Shown: positions 1 through 7,851 of the stretch, piece by piece
Layout: every line of letters begins with the position of its first letter
Position numbering within the stretch: position 1 is the stretch's first letter
DNA from: Lysobacteraceae bacterium NML07-0707
GTDB lineage: Bacteria > Pseudomonadota > Gammaproteobacteria > Xanthomonadales > Xanthomonadaceae
DNA length: 53,417 bases
Reading direction: 5' to 3'
Assembly: GCA_002798295.1 (NCBI GenBank)
Contig: NWQT01000043.1
Span: 1 to 53,417 of the forward strand
Made by a program: the position numbers and the translations under genes
Notes under the pieces: generated by a model
The model's input: only the letters and a program-made list of their open reading frames with translations
Databases searched by the model: none
What the model was told of the DNA's origin: nothing

Positions 1-75
1 GGTTTCAAAGCCTGATTCTCCTGACATGTAGCTTTGCACTACACGCAGTTTGAAGGCCTCACTGTACTTCGCCAT
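1..75 (-). CDS. IS3-family transposase OrfA, N-terminal fragment
   Basis: The minus strand from 75 encodes an ATG-initiated frame of 25 residues that runs off the window edge, beginning MAKYSEAFKLRVVQ. This matches the start of IS3-family OrfA proteins of the IS150-like type, which open with a K-Y-S-x-x-F-K-L-x-V-V pattern leading into a helix-turn-helix that binds the IS ends. In such elements OrfA is fused to the catalytic OrfB by programmed frameshifting; that part is not visible. The family call rests on only 25 residues, so the subgroup is tentative. Confidence 0.65.
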   Translation of the reverse strand, partial: MAKYSEAFKLRVVQSYMSGESGFET

Positions 76-81
76 GAAAAA

Positions 82-119
82 CACCCCAAAGGTTGGATCG
101 GCGTCCAACTTTTGGGGTG
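82..119. repeat. Near-perfect inverted repeat inside the IS end
   Basis: CACCCCAAAGGTTGGA (82-97) and TCCAACTTTTGGGGTG (104-119) are inverted repeats with 15 of 16 positions matching around a six-base loop. The repeat overlaps the terminal repeat of the IS and sits just ahead of the OrfA start. A stem here could shield the transposase start from outside transcription, as described for other IS elements, or damp transcription running from the IS into the beta-lactamase gene. Either role is inference. Confidence 0.6.
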
Positions 120-163
120 CAGTTCATGTATCATGCGGGGCTTTTCATATGTTGGAGTGTCCT

Positions 164-1075
164 ATGCTTCGCAAAGCCATCTTGTTGCTGTTTGGATTGA
201 TGGTCGCAATGGCTGCCTGTAGCGCCAGACCATCTGCCTGGACGGATAGCGATGCCGAGCAACAATTGCTGGATTTGCAGCAAACAAGTGCTGGGCGCTT
301 GGGCGTATATGTGCTGGATAGCGAAACCGGGCGCCACTTGGCATTGCGCGCTGATGAGCGTTTTGGCATGAACTCCACTTTCAAACTGCTGCTGGCGGCA
401 GTGGTGTTGCGAGCAATGGGTGAGGGCGAGTTTGCTGCCGAGATGACATTGCCTTTCAGTGCTGATGACTTGGTGCCGCATGCGCCGGTGATACAGGCAC
501 GGCTTGATAACGGTATTCAAGCCATGCACATGATTGAGCTTGCCAAAGCTGCCCAACTTACCAGCGATAACACGGCAGCGAACTTGCTGATTCGACAATT
601 GGGCGGTCCTGAAGGCGTTACCGCGCGTTGGCGCGCGTTGGGTGATCAAGTGAGCCGACTTGATCGGTACGAAACTGAAATGAACTTCGTGCCTGCCGGT
701 GAGGTGCGTGATACCACCACACCACGCGCGATGGCTGAAACCGTGGCACGGCTGTTTGTCGGTGATGTTCTGGGCGATGGGGCGCGCGAAGACTTGAAGG
801 GCTGGATGCTTGCAACCGAAACCGGCTTGAAGCGCTTGCGTGCCGGCTTTCCACCGGGATGGCAGATAGGCGATAAAACCGGCTCGGGTTTTAGCGAAGG
901 CATGCCGAACAAAACCCATGATGTTGCGGTTATTTGGCGCGAAGGACGCAAGCCGGTGGTGATTGCCGCCTATTACGAGGCCGATGCCCATTACCCGCAG
1001 GGTGTGCGTGACGAAGATGAAGCGGTGTTGGCAGGTGTTGGACGAATCGTCCAACAGTGGTTGCAACAGCCTTGA
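164..1075 (+). CDS. Class A beta-lactamase, predicted lipoprotein
   Basis: A 303-residue serine beta-lactamase that would hydrolyse beta-lactam antibiotics in the periplasm. All class A elements are present in order: the nucleophile motif STFK (71-74), SDN (134-136), the omega-loop RYETEMN with the general-base Glu at about 170, and KTG (238-240). The N-terminus is hydrophobic and ends in VAMAAC, a plausible lipobox with Cys19, which suggests membrane anchoring instead of a free enzyme. I chose ATG 164 because GGAG lies six bases upstream; the frame stays open to 50, but those codons belong to the IS end. No Ser-to-inactive substitution or frameshift is seen, so it should be active. The spectrum cannot be told from sequence. 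It lies 37 bp from an IS end, a position where an IS can alter expression or carry a gene. A chromosomal species-specific enzyme is the main alternative to an acquired one. Confidence 0.93.
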   Translation: MLRKAILLLFGLMVAMAACSARPSAWTDSDAEQQLLDLQQTSAGRLGVYVLDSETGRHLALRADERFGMNSTFKLLLAAVVLRAMGEGEFAAEMTLPFSADDLVPHAPVIQARLDNGIQAMHMIELAKAAQLTSDNTAANLLIRQLGGPEGVTARWRALGDQVSRLDRYETEMNFVPAGEVRDTTTPRAMAETVARLFVGDVLGDGAREDLKGWMLATETGLKRLRAGFPPGWQIGDKTGSGFSEGMPNKTHDVAVIWREGRKPVVIAAYYEADAHYPQGVRDEDEAVLAGVGRIVQQWLQQP

Positions 1076-1131
1076 GGCTTGTCTGCTGCCATGAAAAAAT
1101 CGCCCTCTGATTATTTCGATGGATTCACTAT

Positions 1132-1671
1132 ATGAAGCGTTCGCGCACCATGGCTTTGGTTTTGATGGGCTCAAGCCCGTTGTGGTTGACTGCCTGCGGC
1201 AGCACCGAGCCAACGTTGGAAGAAGGCTTGTATACCTCGGTTGCCGAATGCGCGCAGCAAACCGGCGATCGCAATAGCTGCGAAAGCGCCTTTGCCGCAG
1301 CGGAAAAAGCCCATCAGGAGCAGGCTCCCCGCTATGCCAGTCGCAAGGATTGCGAGGCCGAGCACGGCGAAGGCCAGTGCGAAGAGGGCAGCCGCGAGCG
1401 CAGCTCCAGCTTCATGCCGATTTTGACCGGTTACATGATGGGTCGGATGATGAGTGGCAGCAATGTCACCGGCTTGCAGTCCAGCCCGGCGTTTCGCAAC
1501 AAGTACGGCGGCTGGGAGCGCCCGGCACAAGCCGGTGAGCGTGGCATGTATCGCGGCGGCGCGCCAGGGCGTACTGCTGCTACCCCGATTTATATGCAGC
1601 CCAACCAGAAGCCGACCATCAGCCGTGGCGGTTTTGGCGGGGATAGCGATCGCCGCAGCAGTGGTGGCTGA
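1132..1671 (+). CDS. ygiB: YgiB-like DUF1190 lipoprotein
   Basis: A 179-residue protein with a signal sequence ending in LTAC (Cys22), so a probable lipoprotein. The mature part has a Cys-rich segment (VAECAQQTGDRNSCESAF and KDCEAEHGEGQCEEG), a short Met/Gly segment, and a low-complexity C-terminal tail rich in Gly, Arg and Ser. This layout fits the DUF1190/YgiB family, whose molecular role is not established. Its stop overlaps the next start by one base (TGATG), and the next gene is the usual partner ygiC, which supports the call. The pair is probably co-transcribed and translationally coupled. Confidence 0.85.
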   Translation: MKRSRTMALVLMGSSPLWLTACGSTEPTLEEGLYTSVAECAQQTGDRNSCESAFAAAEKAHQEQAPRYASRKDCEAEHGEGQCEEGSRERSSSFMPILTGYMMGRMMSGSNVTGLQSSPAFRNKYGGWERPAQAGERGMYRGGAPGRTAATPIYMQPNQKPTISRGGFGGDSDRRSSGG

Positions 1672-2852
1672 TGCGCCGTATCGACCTTGAGCCGCGTGCG
1701 GACTGGAAGCAGAAGGCCGAAGCCGCAGGTTTCGATTTTCATACCATCGACGGTGCGCCGTACTGGGATGAAAGCCATTGCTATGCCTTCAGCCTTGAAC
1801 AAATAGAAAACGATATCGAAGCGCCCACCGAAGAATTGCACGATATGGTGCTGGACATGGTGGGCGATATCGTCAGCAACGAGCGCCTGTTGCGCCAGCT
1901 GGATATTCCGGAAGCCTACTGGAACTGGATACTAGAAAGCTGGCGCAATCAAGAGCCACATCTCTACGGACGGATGGATTTTGCTTATGACGGCAGCGGG
2001 CCTGCGAAGCTCCTAGAGCTGAACTACGACACGCCCACCTCGTTGTTCGAGGCGGCGTTTTTTCAGTGGCAATGGCTCGATGACATGCAGCAGCGCGGCA
2101 CCTTTCCGTTGATGGTCGACCAGTACAACTCGATTTACGAAAGCCTGGTGGAAGCCTTCAGCCTGATTGCCAAACGTCTGCAACGGCCACTGTACTTTGC
2201 AGCAGTGCGCTCAAGCAGCGAAGACCAAGGCACCATCGACTATCTGCGCGACTGCGCCGTGCAGGCCGGGATTGAATGCAGCCATTTGGCGATGGAAGAC
2301 ATCGGCATTACCGCCGATGGCCGCTATACCGATTTGGCCGACAACGCCATCGGCACACTGGCCAAGCTCTATCCGCTGGAAGACCTGATGCGCGAGCCGT
2401 TTGGTCAGTATCTGCCCAGCGCCGGAATGCAGCTACTGGAGCCGGCCTGGAAGGCGGTGCTGAGTAACAAAGGCATCCTGCCGCTGCTGTGGCAGCGGCA
2501 TGCCGGGCATCCCAATCTGCTGATGGCCGAGTTTGACGATGGCCGCCAGCCGCTTGCGCCGGGCTGGGTGCTGAAACCGCTGTACTCGCGCGAGGGCGCC
2601 AATATCCGCATCTGCCTGCCCGATGGGCGCGAAGAATCCGCCCCCGGCCCTTACATGGGCGCGTGCATTCGTCAGGCCTTCCACCCGCTGGCCGAATTCA
2701 AGGGCGAGCATGTGGTGCTGGGCAGCTGGGTGGTGGGCGACCGCCCCTGTGGCCTCGGGCTGCGCGCCGATGCCAGCCGCATCACCCGCGACAGCGCACG
2801 CTTCATCCCGCATGTGATTCTGGAAGAAACCGGCGGCGTGCTGGTGGCCTGA
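1671..2852 (+). CDS. ygiC: YgiC-like ATP-grasp ligase (glutathionylspermidine synthase-like)
   Basis: A 393-residue protein of the glutathionylspermidine-synthase ATP-grasp family; length and organisation match E. coli YgiC/YjfC. Visible family features include the KLLELNYDTPTSLFEAAF segment in the N-terminal third, the glycine-containing loop YSREGANI near residue 308, and the C-terminal motif FIPHVILEETGGVLVA. Family members have an ATP-dependent amide-ligase fold, but the natural substrate of YgiC is unknown and the amidase half of true glutathionylspermidine synthase is absent. ATG overlaps the ygiB stop by one base. The last 51 bp recur in degenerate form at 4825-4875. Confidence 0.88.
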   Translation: MRRIDLEPRADWKQKAEAAGFDFHTIDGAPYWDESHCYAFSLEQIENDIEAPTEELHDMVLDMVGDIVSNERLLRQLDIPEAYWNWILESWRNQEPHLYGRMDFAYDGSGPAKLLELNYDTPTSLFEAAFFQWQWLDDMQQRGTFPLMVDQYNSIYESLVEAFSLIAKRLQRPLYFAAVRSSSEDQGTIDYLRDCAVQAGIECSHLAMEDIGITADGRYTDLADNAIGTLAKLYPLEDLMREPFGQYLPSAGMQLLEPAWKAVLSNKGILPLLWQRHAGHPNLLMAEFDDGRQPLAPGWVLKPLYSREGANIRICLPDGREESAPGPYMGACIRQAFHPLAEFKGEHVVLGSWVVGDRPCGLGLRADASRITRDSARFIPHVILEETGGVLVA

Positions 2853-2899
2853 GCGCCTGAAAGGCGCTGGATAGCTTTGGGGCGCGGCAAGGCCGCGCC
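2853..2899. terminator. Two GC-rich stem-loops between convergent genes
   Basis: Immediately after the ygiC stop, GCGCCT-GAA-AGGCGC (2853-2867) can form a six-pair stem. GGCGCGGC-AAG-GCCGCGCC (2881-2899) can form an eight-pair stem. They sit between the convergent ygiC and lipoprotein genes, a natural place for termination. Neither has a following T-run on either strand, so a classical intrinsic terminator is not demonstrated. Confidence 0.4.
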
Positions 2900-2906
2900 A
2901 CCCAAT

Positions 2907-3497
2907 TCAGTCGCTACATTTGCCGATTGAAGTCAGCACTTCATTCCAAGCATTTTCTGCATTGAAGTCTTCAGCCAGCGCCTTGGAACTGCCATCGCCA
3001 GAGCGGAAGGCTTCCATACCGTGTTGCAGCATGTAAGTAGGCGGATAGTCAGGCGCGCCCAGCTGCCTGAGCGTGGCGCAGATGCGGCTGTGCTCGGTCG
3101 CATTTCCAAACTGGGCTTTTATCGCTTCGTGCATTTTCTTTCCTGTATCTTCCGGGAATCCGGAAAATGCCTGCATTTGCAGTACCGAGACCGCCTGATG
3201 CGCAGTCCGGTCAGTAACCCGCATCGTGTCAAAACCGCCATAGCTGCGCGCAAGGATGTACAAATCCGCAGCCTGGGCAAGCTTGTTTTCTTTCACGCAG
3301 GCAGCGATGGCCGGGAACAGGTCGGCCGGCGTGTATTGGTTTTTGGCTTCGGCAAGCGTGATACAACCAAGGGCATGTTTGGATTCAAGATTGCCCTGCG
3401 CCTCGAGGTGGGTGACCGGCGCTTGCACATCGCTGACATCACTGGCCTGGCTACAGGCGCACAGGCCAAGCGCGAGAATGACGGTGAAATAATGCAT
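2907..3497 (-). CDS. Conserved lipoprotein of unknown function
   Basis: A 196-residue protein with a short signal peptide ending in LGLCAC, a probable lipobox. I do not recognise an enzymatic domain. The middle reads as helical: a CITLAEAKNQYTPADLF segment, an A-A-D-L-Y-I-L-A run, then YGGFDTMRVTDRTAHQAV. Spaced cysteines (about 44, 67, 140 and 194) could form disulfides in the periplasm. Proteins with the pattern EAKxxYxPADL...YGxFDxxRVxD...TAHQA occur as hypothetical proteins in other gammaproteobacteria as far as I recall. It lies between the two copies of the ygiC 3' end, next to but divergent from the Fic gene. Confidence 0.7.
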   Translation of the reverse strand: MHYFTVILALGLCACSQASDVSDVQAPVTHLEAQGNLESKHALGCITLAEAKNQYTPADLFPAIAACVKENKLAQAADLYILARSYGGFDTMRVTDRTAHQAVSVLQMQAFSGFPEDTGKKMHEAIKAQFGNATEHSRICATLRQLGAPDYPPTYMLQHGMEAFRSGDGSSKALAEDFNAENAWNEVLTSIGKCSD

Positions 3498-3609
3498 GAG
3501 AACCTTCCATCAAAAGCGGGGGTTTGTTTTAACACAGCCGCCGAGCATCAGGATGCGAGCCGGGTGTTTACCTAGAAGGGACAGGCCGAGATATAGCCAT
3601 GAACCCGGC

Positions 3610-3663
3610 GTTTTCTATGCATATCCGCCATGACATGCATAGAAAACACCAAAATCTATACAT
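3610..3663. promoter_or_regulatory. Palindromic operator with a third half-site upstream of fic
   Basis: GTTTTCTATGCAT (3610-3622) and ATGCATAGAAAAC (3635-3647) form a perfect 13-bp inverted repeat around 12 bases. A third copy of the core, TCTATACAT, lies at 3655-3663. The cores begin at 3614, 3635 and 3655, so they are spaced 21 and 20 bp, about two helical turns each, placing all three on one DNA face. The array ends 34 bp before the fic start, where a repressor would act on the promoter or leader. The winged-helix end of the Fic protein itself is a candidate binder. Confidence 0.6.
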
Positions 3664-3697
3664 ATGATGGACGCTTAGTTAAAGGAAACATTTCTGA

Positions 3698-4786
3698 ATG
3701 AACCTGTCCACCCTGTCATCGCTGCAAACCCTTGACCTGGCCCGGTTCGATACCGCTGTCATCCTCAAGCAACTGGTTGCGGCTCATCGCGCGCTGGCCG
3801 AGTTCAAGGGCGTGGCAGCCTCCATGCCCAATCAAGGCATTCTTGTCAGCACCCTGGGCTTGCAGGAAGCCAAGGACAGCTCCGAAATTGAAAACATCGT
3901 CACGACCCACGACGAGCTGTTCCGCGAAGCGGTGCATGACATCACGGCCAGCCCCGCTGCCAAGGAAGTGGCACGCTACAGCCATGCCTTGCACACGGGC
4001 TTTGAGGTTGTGCGCAGCTCAGGTCTGCTGACCATCAACCACATCATCGAAGTTCAGGCAGTACTGGAGAAAAACCGCGCCGGTTTGCGCAAAGTGCCGG
4101 GCACCGTGCTCAAAAGCAGCGCAGGCCGCGTGGTCTATACCCCGCCCACGCCGGAGCAATTGCCATCACTGCTTGCCGATCTGGAGCGTTTCATCAACGA
4201 CGCTCAACATTTCAGTGCCGACCCGCTGGTGAAAATGGCTCTGATCCACCACCAGTTCGAGAGCATCCACCCCTTCTACGACGGCAATGGCCGCACTGGG
4301 CGCATCCTCAATGTGCTGTATCTGGTCAAGGAAGGGCTGCTGGATACGCCGGTGCTCTATCTCAGCCGGGCCATTGTGCGCAGCAAGGCCGACTACTACC
4401 GGCTGTTGCAAGACGTGCGCGAGCGCGACCAATGGGAGGGCTGGGTGCATTACATGCTGGGCGCCGTGGAACGCACCGCCACAGACGGCATTGCCACCAT
4501 CCAGGCCATCAAGGCGGCGCTGATGGACTATAAACACCGCATTCGCACGGGCTACAAGTTCTACAGCCAGGATCTCATCAACAACCTGTTTTCCCACCCC
4601 TACACCAAAATCGACATCTTGCAGCGCGATCTGGGCGTGACCCGCCTCACCGCCACCCGGTATCTGGATGCACTGGCTCAAGACGGCTTACTGCACAAAC
4701 AAAAGATCGGGCGCACTAACTACTACATCAACACGCCACTGGTGCGCATCCTGGCAGATGCACCATCGGCAACCAGCAAGGCCTGA
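3698..4786 (+). CDS. Fic-domain protein with inhibitory helix and winged-helix C-terminus
   Basis: A 362-residue Fic protein, probably an AMP-transferase acting on a protein hydroxyl group in the cytoplasm. The core motif HPFYDGNGRTGR starts at His191 and matches HxFx(D/E)GNGRxxR, so the catalytic residues are intact. An N-terminal segment SSEIEN (61-66) fits the inhibitory motif (S/T)xxxE(G/N) that blocks ATP gamma-phosphate binding in class II Fic proteins, so the enzyme should be self-inhibited. Residues about 300-355 look like a winged helix (KIDILQRDLGVTRLTATRYL), as in Fic proteins that also bind DNA. AAAGGAAA precedes the ATG by nine bases. The target is unknown. A role as toxin, regulator or defence gene is possible, but no separate antitoxin gene is adjacent. 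The operator upstream suggests tight control. Confidence 0.9.
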   Translation: MNLSTLSSLQTLDLARFDTAVILKQLVAAHRALAEFKGVAASMPNQGILVSTLGLQEAKDSSEIENIVTTHDELFREAVHDITASPAAKEVARYSHALHTGFEVVRSSGLLTINHIIEVQAVLEKNRAGLRKVPGTVLKSSAGRVVYTPPTPEQLPSLLADLERFINDAQHFSADPLVKMALIHHQFESIHPFYDGNGRTGRILNVLYLVKEGLLDTPVLYLSRAIVRSKADYYRLLQDVRERDQWEGWVHYMLGAVERTATDGIATIQAIKAALMDYKHRIRTGYKFYSQDLINNLFSHPYTKIDILQRDLGVTRLTATRYLDALAQDGLLHKQKIGRTNYYINTPLVRILADAPSATSKA

Positions 4787-4824
4787 TACCGATGCGCCTG
4801 AAAAAAGCGGCAACCCTAAAGCCA

Positions 4825-4875
4825 CTCATCCCGCATGTGATTTTGAAAGCAGGCAGCAACGTACTGGTGGCTTGA
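4825..4875 (+). pseudogene. Degenerate copy of the ygiC 3' end
   Basis: This stretch reads LIPHVILKAGSNVLVA followed by TGA. It aligns without gaps to the last 17 codons of ygiC (2802-2852), with about 40 of 51 bases identical by my count. No start or upstream body of a second ygiC is present. The two copies bracket the lipoprotein and Fic genes as direct repeats. Explanations are a decayed tandem ygiC, or a module inserted at the 3' end of ygiC with duplication of the end. Confidence 0.6.
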
Positions 4876-4938
4876 TGTTTTGCGTCACCGATGCTGCCTG
4901 ACGCGGATAGGTTCGGGTATGGTGACAGTTTCCATCCC

Positions 4939-5583
4939 ATGCTTGTCACCTGCGTCATGCCCGCTGCCGCCATCGCCATCCACCATGTTGATGATGCCTT
5001 GCTGGTGGTGGAAAAACCCGCCGGGCTTTTGAGTGTGCCAGGACGCCTGCCCGAGCATCAGGATTGCCTGATCAGCCGGGTGCAGCAGCAATACCCGGAT
5101 GCGCGCATCGTGCACCGGCTTGACCAGGTGACCAGTGGCCTGATGGTGCTGGCGCGCGGCAAGGCTGCGCATCGCGCGCTATCGATACAGTTTGAAAAAC
5201 GGCAGGTGGGCAAGCGTTATCAGGCGCTGGTGCAAGGCGTGGTTGAGACGGATGCAGGCGAGATTGACCTGCCGCTGATTTGCGACTGGCCCAACCGCCC
5301 CCGGCAGAAAGTGGACTTTGCGCAGGGCAAGCCCTCTCTCACCCGCTGGCGGGTATTGGCACGGGATGCGCAAAACCAGCAGACCCAGCTGGCGCTTGTG
5401 CCGGTGACCGGGCGCAGCCACCAGTTGCGCGTGCATTTGATGAGCATCGGCCATCCGATTGTCGGTGATGATTTTTATGGCGCAGCGCCTGCCGCGCGGG
5501 TATGCCTGCATGCGGTGGCGCTGTCGTTCCAGCACCCCGAGCGCGCAATGCCGATGCTGTTTGAATCGGCGGCACCGTTTTAG
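4939..5583 (+). CDS. rluA: RluA-type pseudouridine synthase
   Basis: A 214-residue RNA pseudouridine synthase. It carries the RluA-family catalytic motif [10 protein letters not shown], whose Asp is the nucleophile. Further segments match E. coli RluA closely: [32 protein letters not shown] and [13 protein letters not shown]. coli RluA modifies U746 of 23S rRNA and U32 of several tRNAs, and the same targets are likely here. No S4 domain is present, consistent with RluA and not RluC or RluD. The frame is open from 4891; ATG 4939 or 4957 would give a protein of the family's normal length, and no clear ribosome site decides between them. prpB starts 28 bp downstream. Confidence 0.88.
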   Translation: MLVTCVMPAAAIAIHHVDDALLVVEKPAGLLSVPGRLPEHQDCLISRVQQQYPDARIVHRLDQVTSGLMVLARGKAAHRALSIQFEKRQVGKRYQALVQGVVETDAGEIDLPLICDWPNRPRQKVDFAQGKPSLTRWRVLARDAQNQQTQLALVPVTGRSHQLRVHLMSIGHPIVGDDFYGAAPAARVCLHAVALSFQHPERAMPMLFESAAPF

Positions 5584-5611
5584 AATGCGGGCTTTCAACG
5601 CAGGAGTTGCC

Positions 5612-6502
5612 ATGAGTTCAACACTTTCTGCGGGCGCACGTTTCCGCGCCGCGCTGGCTGCCGAATCGCCCTTGCAGGTGATTGGCGCCATCAATGCCAA
5701 CCACGCCCTGCTTGCCAAGCGTGCAGGCTACAAGGCGATTTATCTCTCCGGCGGCGGCGTGGCGGCAGGCTCGCTGGGCTTGCCGGATTTGGGTATCAAT
5801 ACCCTGGAAGACGTGCTGATTGATACCCGCCGCATCACCGATGTCTGCGACCTGCCGCTCATGGTGGACATCGATACCGGCTTTGGCGCCTCGGCCTTCA
5901 ATATCGAACGCACGGTGAAGTCCCTCATCAAGGCCGGCGCCGCTGCCTGCCATATCGAAGACCAGGTGGGCGCCAAGCGTTGCGGTCATCGCCCCGGCAA
6001 GGAAATCGTCACTACTGGCGAAATGGTCGATCGCGTCAAAGCCGCGGCCGATGCCAAAACCGATGCGGACTTCTTTTTGATCGCGCGCACCGATGCCATC
6101 GCCGTGGACGGCGTGGAGGCGGCCATCGAGCGCGCCATCGCCTGTGTGGAAGCGGGTGCGGACGGCATTTTTGCCGAGGCGGCTTACGACTTGCCGACCT
6201 ACAAGCGTTTCGTCGAGGCGGTGAAGGTGCCGGTGCTTGCCAATATCACCGAGTTCGGCAAGACCCCGCTGTTCACCCGTGACGAGCTGGCCTCGGTGGG
6301 CGTGGCCATCCAGTTGTTCCCGCTGTCGGCGTTTCGCGCCATGAACAAGGCCGCCGAGGCGGTGTATGAAGCAGTGCGCCGCGACGGCACGCAGGCGGCG
6401 GTCATCGACAGCATGCAAACCCGCGAAGAACTCTACGAGCGCATCGGCTATCACGCTTTCGAGCAAAAGCTCGATGCGTTGTTTACCAAATCCAAATCCT
6501 GA
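5612..6502 (+). CDS. prpB: 2-methylisocitrate lyase
   Basis: A 296-residue enzyme of the isocitrate-lyase/PEP-mutase superfamily that splits 2-methylisocitrate into pyruvate and succinate, the last step of the methylcitrate cycle for propionate. The signature KRCGHRPGK holds the catalytic cysteine. MVDIDTGFG supplies the metal-binding aspartates, and FAEAAYDL and NITEFGKTP are family segments. ATG 5612 is preceded by AGGAG at 5602-5606; the frame extends upstream into rluA, but that start would be unsuitable. It is followed at 14 bp by prpC, forming a prpBC unit. No prpR-type regulator lies within the window. Confidence 0.95.
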   Translation: MSSTLSAGARFRAALAAESPLQVIGAINANHALLAKRAGYKAIYLSGGGVAAGSLGLPDLGINTLEDVLIDTRRITDVCDLPLMVDIDTGFGASAFNIERTVKSLIKAGAAACHIEDQVGAKRCGHRPGKEIVTTGEMVDRVKAAADAKTDADFFLIARTDAIAVDGVEAAIERAIACVEAGADGIFAEAAYDLPTYKRFVEAVKVPVLANITEFGKTPLFTRDELASVGVAIQLFPLSAFRAMNKAAEAVYEAVRRDGTQAAVIDSMQTREELYERIGYHAFEQKLDALFTKSKS

Positions 6503-6516
6503 AGCGGAGCCTCAAG

Positions 6517-7689
6517 ATGAGCAAGAAAAAAACCACCCCCGAAGCTGCTGCCCCGGCAGCCCCCAAGGTCAAGAAGTCGGTTGCGCTCTCCGGCACCGCT
6601 GCGGGCAATACCGCACTGTGCACCGTCGGTCGCAGCGGCAATGACCTGCACTATCGCGGCTATGACATTCATGATCTGGCCACCAAGGCCACGTTTGAAG
6701 AAGTCGCGCATCTCTTGGTACACGGCAGCCTGCCCAGCGCCTCGCAGCTGGCTGCTTACAAAACCAAGCTCAAGCGCCTGCGTGGCCTGCCGGTCATCGT
6801 GCAGGAGGCGCTGGAGCTGATTCCCGCCAATGCCCATCCGATGGACGTGCTGCGCACCGGTTGCTCGGTGCTGGGCACGGTATTGCCTGAACGCGACGGC
6901 CACCCGGAAGCGGAAGCGCGCGATATCGCCGACCGGTTGATGGCGAGCTTTGGCTCGATGCTGCTGTACTGGTGGCATTTCACCCGCAATGGCCGCCGTA
7001 TCGAGGTGGAAACTGATGATGACTCCATCGCCGCGCATTTCCTGCATCTTTTGCACGGCGAGCCGCCCAGCGCACTGCATGCCGAGGCGCTGGACAAGTC
7101 GCTGATTCTCTACGCCGAGCACGAGTTCAATGCCAGCACCTTTACCGCGCGCGTCATCGCCGGTACCGGCTCGGATATGTATTCCTGTATCACCGGCGCC
7201 ATTGGTGCGCTGCGCGGCCCCAAACATGGCGGCGCCAACGAAGTCGCCATGGACATCATCGCCCGTTATGGCAGTGCGGACGAAGCCGAGGCCGATATCC
7301 GCGCGCGCATGGAGCGCAAGGAAATCATCATTGGCTTTGGGCACCCGGTGTACACCATCGGCGACCCGCGCAACCCTATCATCAAAAAGCTCAGCAAAAA
7401 ACTGTGCAAGGACGGCGGCAACACCTTGCTGTTTGATGTCTCCGAGCGCATCGAAACGCTGATGATGGACACCAAAAAGATGTTCCCGAACCTCGACTGG
7501 TACAGCGCATCGAGCTATCACATGATGGGCGTGCCCACGCCGATGTTCACCCCGCTATTCGTCATCGCCCGCACTTCGGGCTGGAGCGCGCATGTCATCG
7601 AACAGCGCCAGGACGGCAAAATCATCCGCCCCAGCGCCAACTACACCGGCCCCGAAGACCGCGCCTTCGTACCGCTGGCCAAGCGCTGA
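6517..7689 (+). CDS. prpC: 2-methylcitrate synthase
   Basis: A 390-residue citrate-synthase-family enzyme that condenses propionyl-CoA with oxaloacetate to 2-methylcitrate. Family segments seen are [10 protein letters not shown], the [10 protein letters not shown] block and [14 protein letters not shown] with an active-site His. The size fits the short PrpC type, not the roughly 430-residue GltA. The first 25 residues are a Lys/Ala/Pro-rich extension of low complexity. GGAG lies at 6506-6509 ahead of the ATG. A strong terminator follows, so acnD, the next enzyme of the pathway 7.2 kb away, must have its own promoter. Confidence 0.94.
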   Translation: MSKKKTTPEAAAPAAPKVKKSVALSGTAAGNTALCTVGRSGNDLHYRGYDIHDLATKATFEEVAHLLVHGSLPSASQLAAYKTKLKRLRGLPVIVQEALELIPANAHPMDVLRTGCSVLGTVLPERDGHPEAEARDIADRLMASFGSMLLYWWHFTRNGRRIEVETDDDSIAAHFLHLLHGEPPSALHAEALDKSLILYAEHEFNASTFTARVIAGTGSDMYSCITGAIGALRGPKHGGANEVAMDIIARYGSADEAEADIRARMERKEIIIGFGHPVYTIGDPRNPIIKKLSKKLCKDGGNTLLFDVSERIETLMMDTKKMFPNLDWYSASSYHMMGVPTPMFTPLFVIARTSGWSAHVIEQRQDGKIIRPSANYTGPEDRAFVPLAKR

Positions 7690-7721
7690 GGCGCGCAGCC
7701 GGGTACAAGGCGATGCAAGAC

Positions 7722-7752
7722 AACAGCCCGGCATGTCCGGGCTGTTTTTTTT
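7722..7752 (+). terminator. Intrinsic terminator after prpC
   Basis: AACAGCCCGG (7722-7731) pairs perfectly with CCGGGCTGTT (7737-7746) around CATGT, and the stem runs into an eight-base T tract ending at 7752. This is a textbook rho-independent terminator for prpBC. On the minus strand it lacks a T tail, so it should not stop transcription of the convergent jet operon equally well. Confidence 0.92.
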
Positions 7753-7851
7753 CACACGGTCAATGCAATTCGCTATCTTCGGCAAGCCAAAGGCATTTCC
7801 CAGATTTTTTCAATGGCCGCCAGCCGCGCTTGATGGGCGGCATGTTCTTCA

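Larger units (their letters stand above)
1..126 (-). mobile_element. Left-edge fragment of an IS3-family insertion sequence
   Basis: The sequence up to 126 looks like the 5' end of an IS3-family element read on the minus strand. It contains the beginning of an OrfA frame (1-75). Its presumed terminal inverted repeat begins at 126 with TGAACTGCACCCCAAAAG and reads inward. The TG start and a C-rich terminal repeat ahead of an orfA start are typical of IS3-family ends. The rest of the element lies outside the window, so neither its other end nor a target-site duplication can be checked. The boundary at 126 is inferred from the repeat alone. Confidence 0.7.

Noticed and set aside
93-134. IS-derived outward promoter for the beta-lactamase
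   Set aside because: No -35/-10 pair with acceptable spacing could be found by eye.
131-1213. Minus-strand open frame of 360 codons opposite the beta-lactamase
   Set aside because: Antisense to a gene with complete catalytic motifs; its translation has no family.
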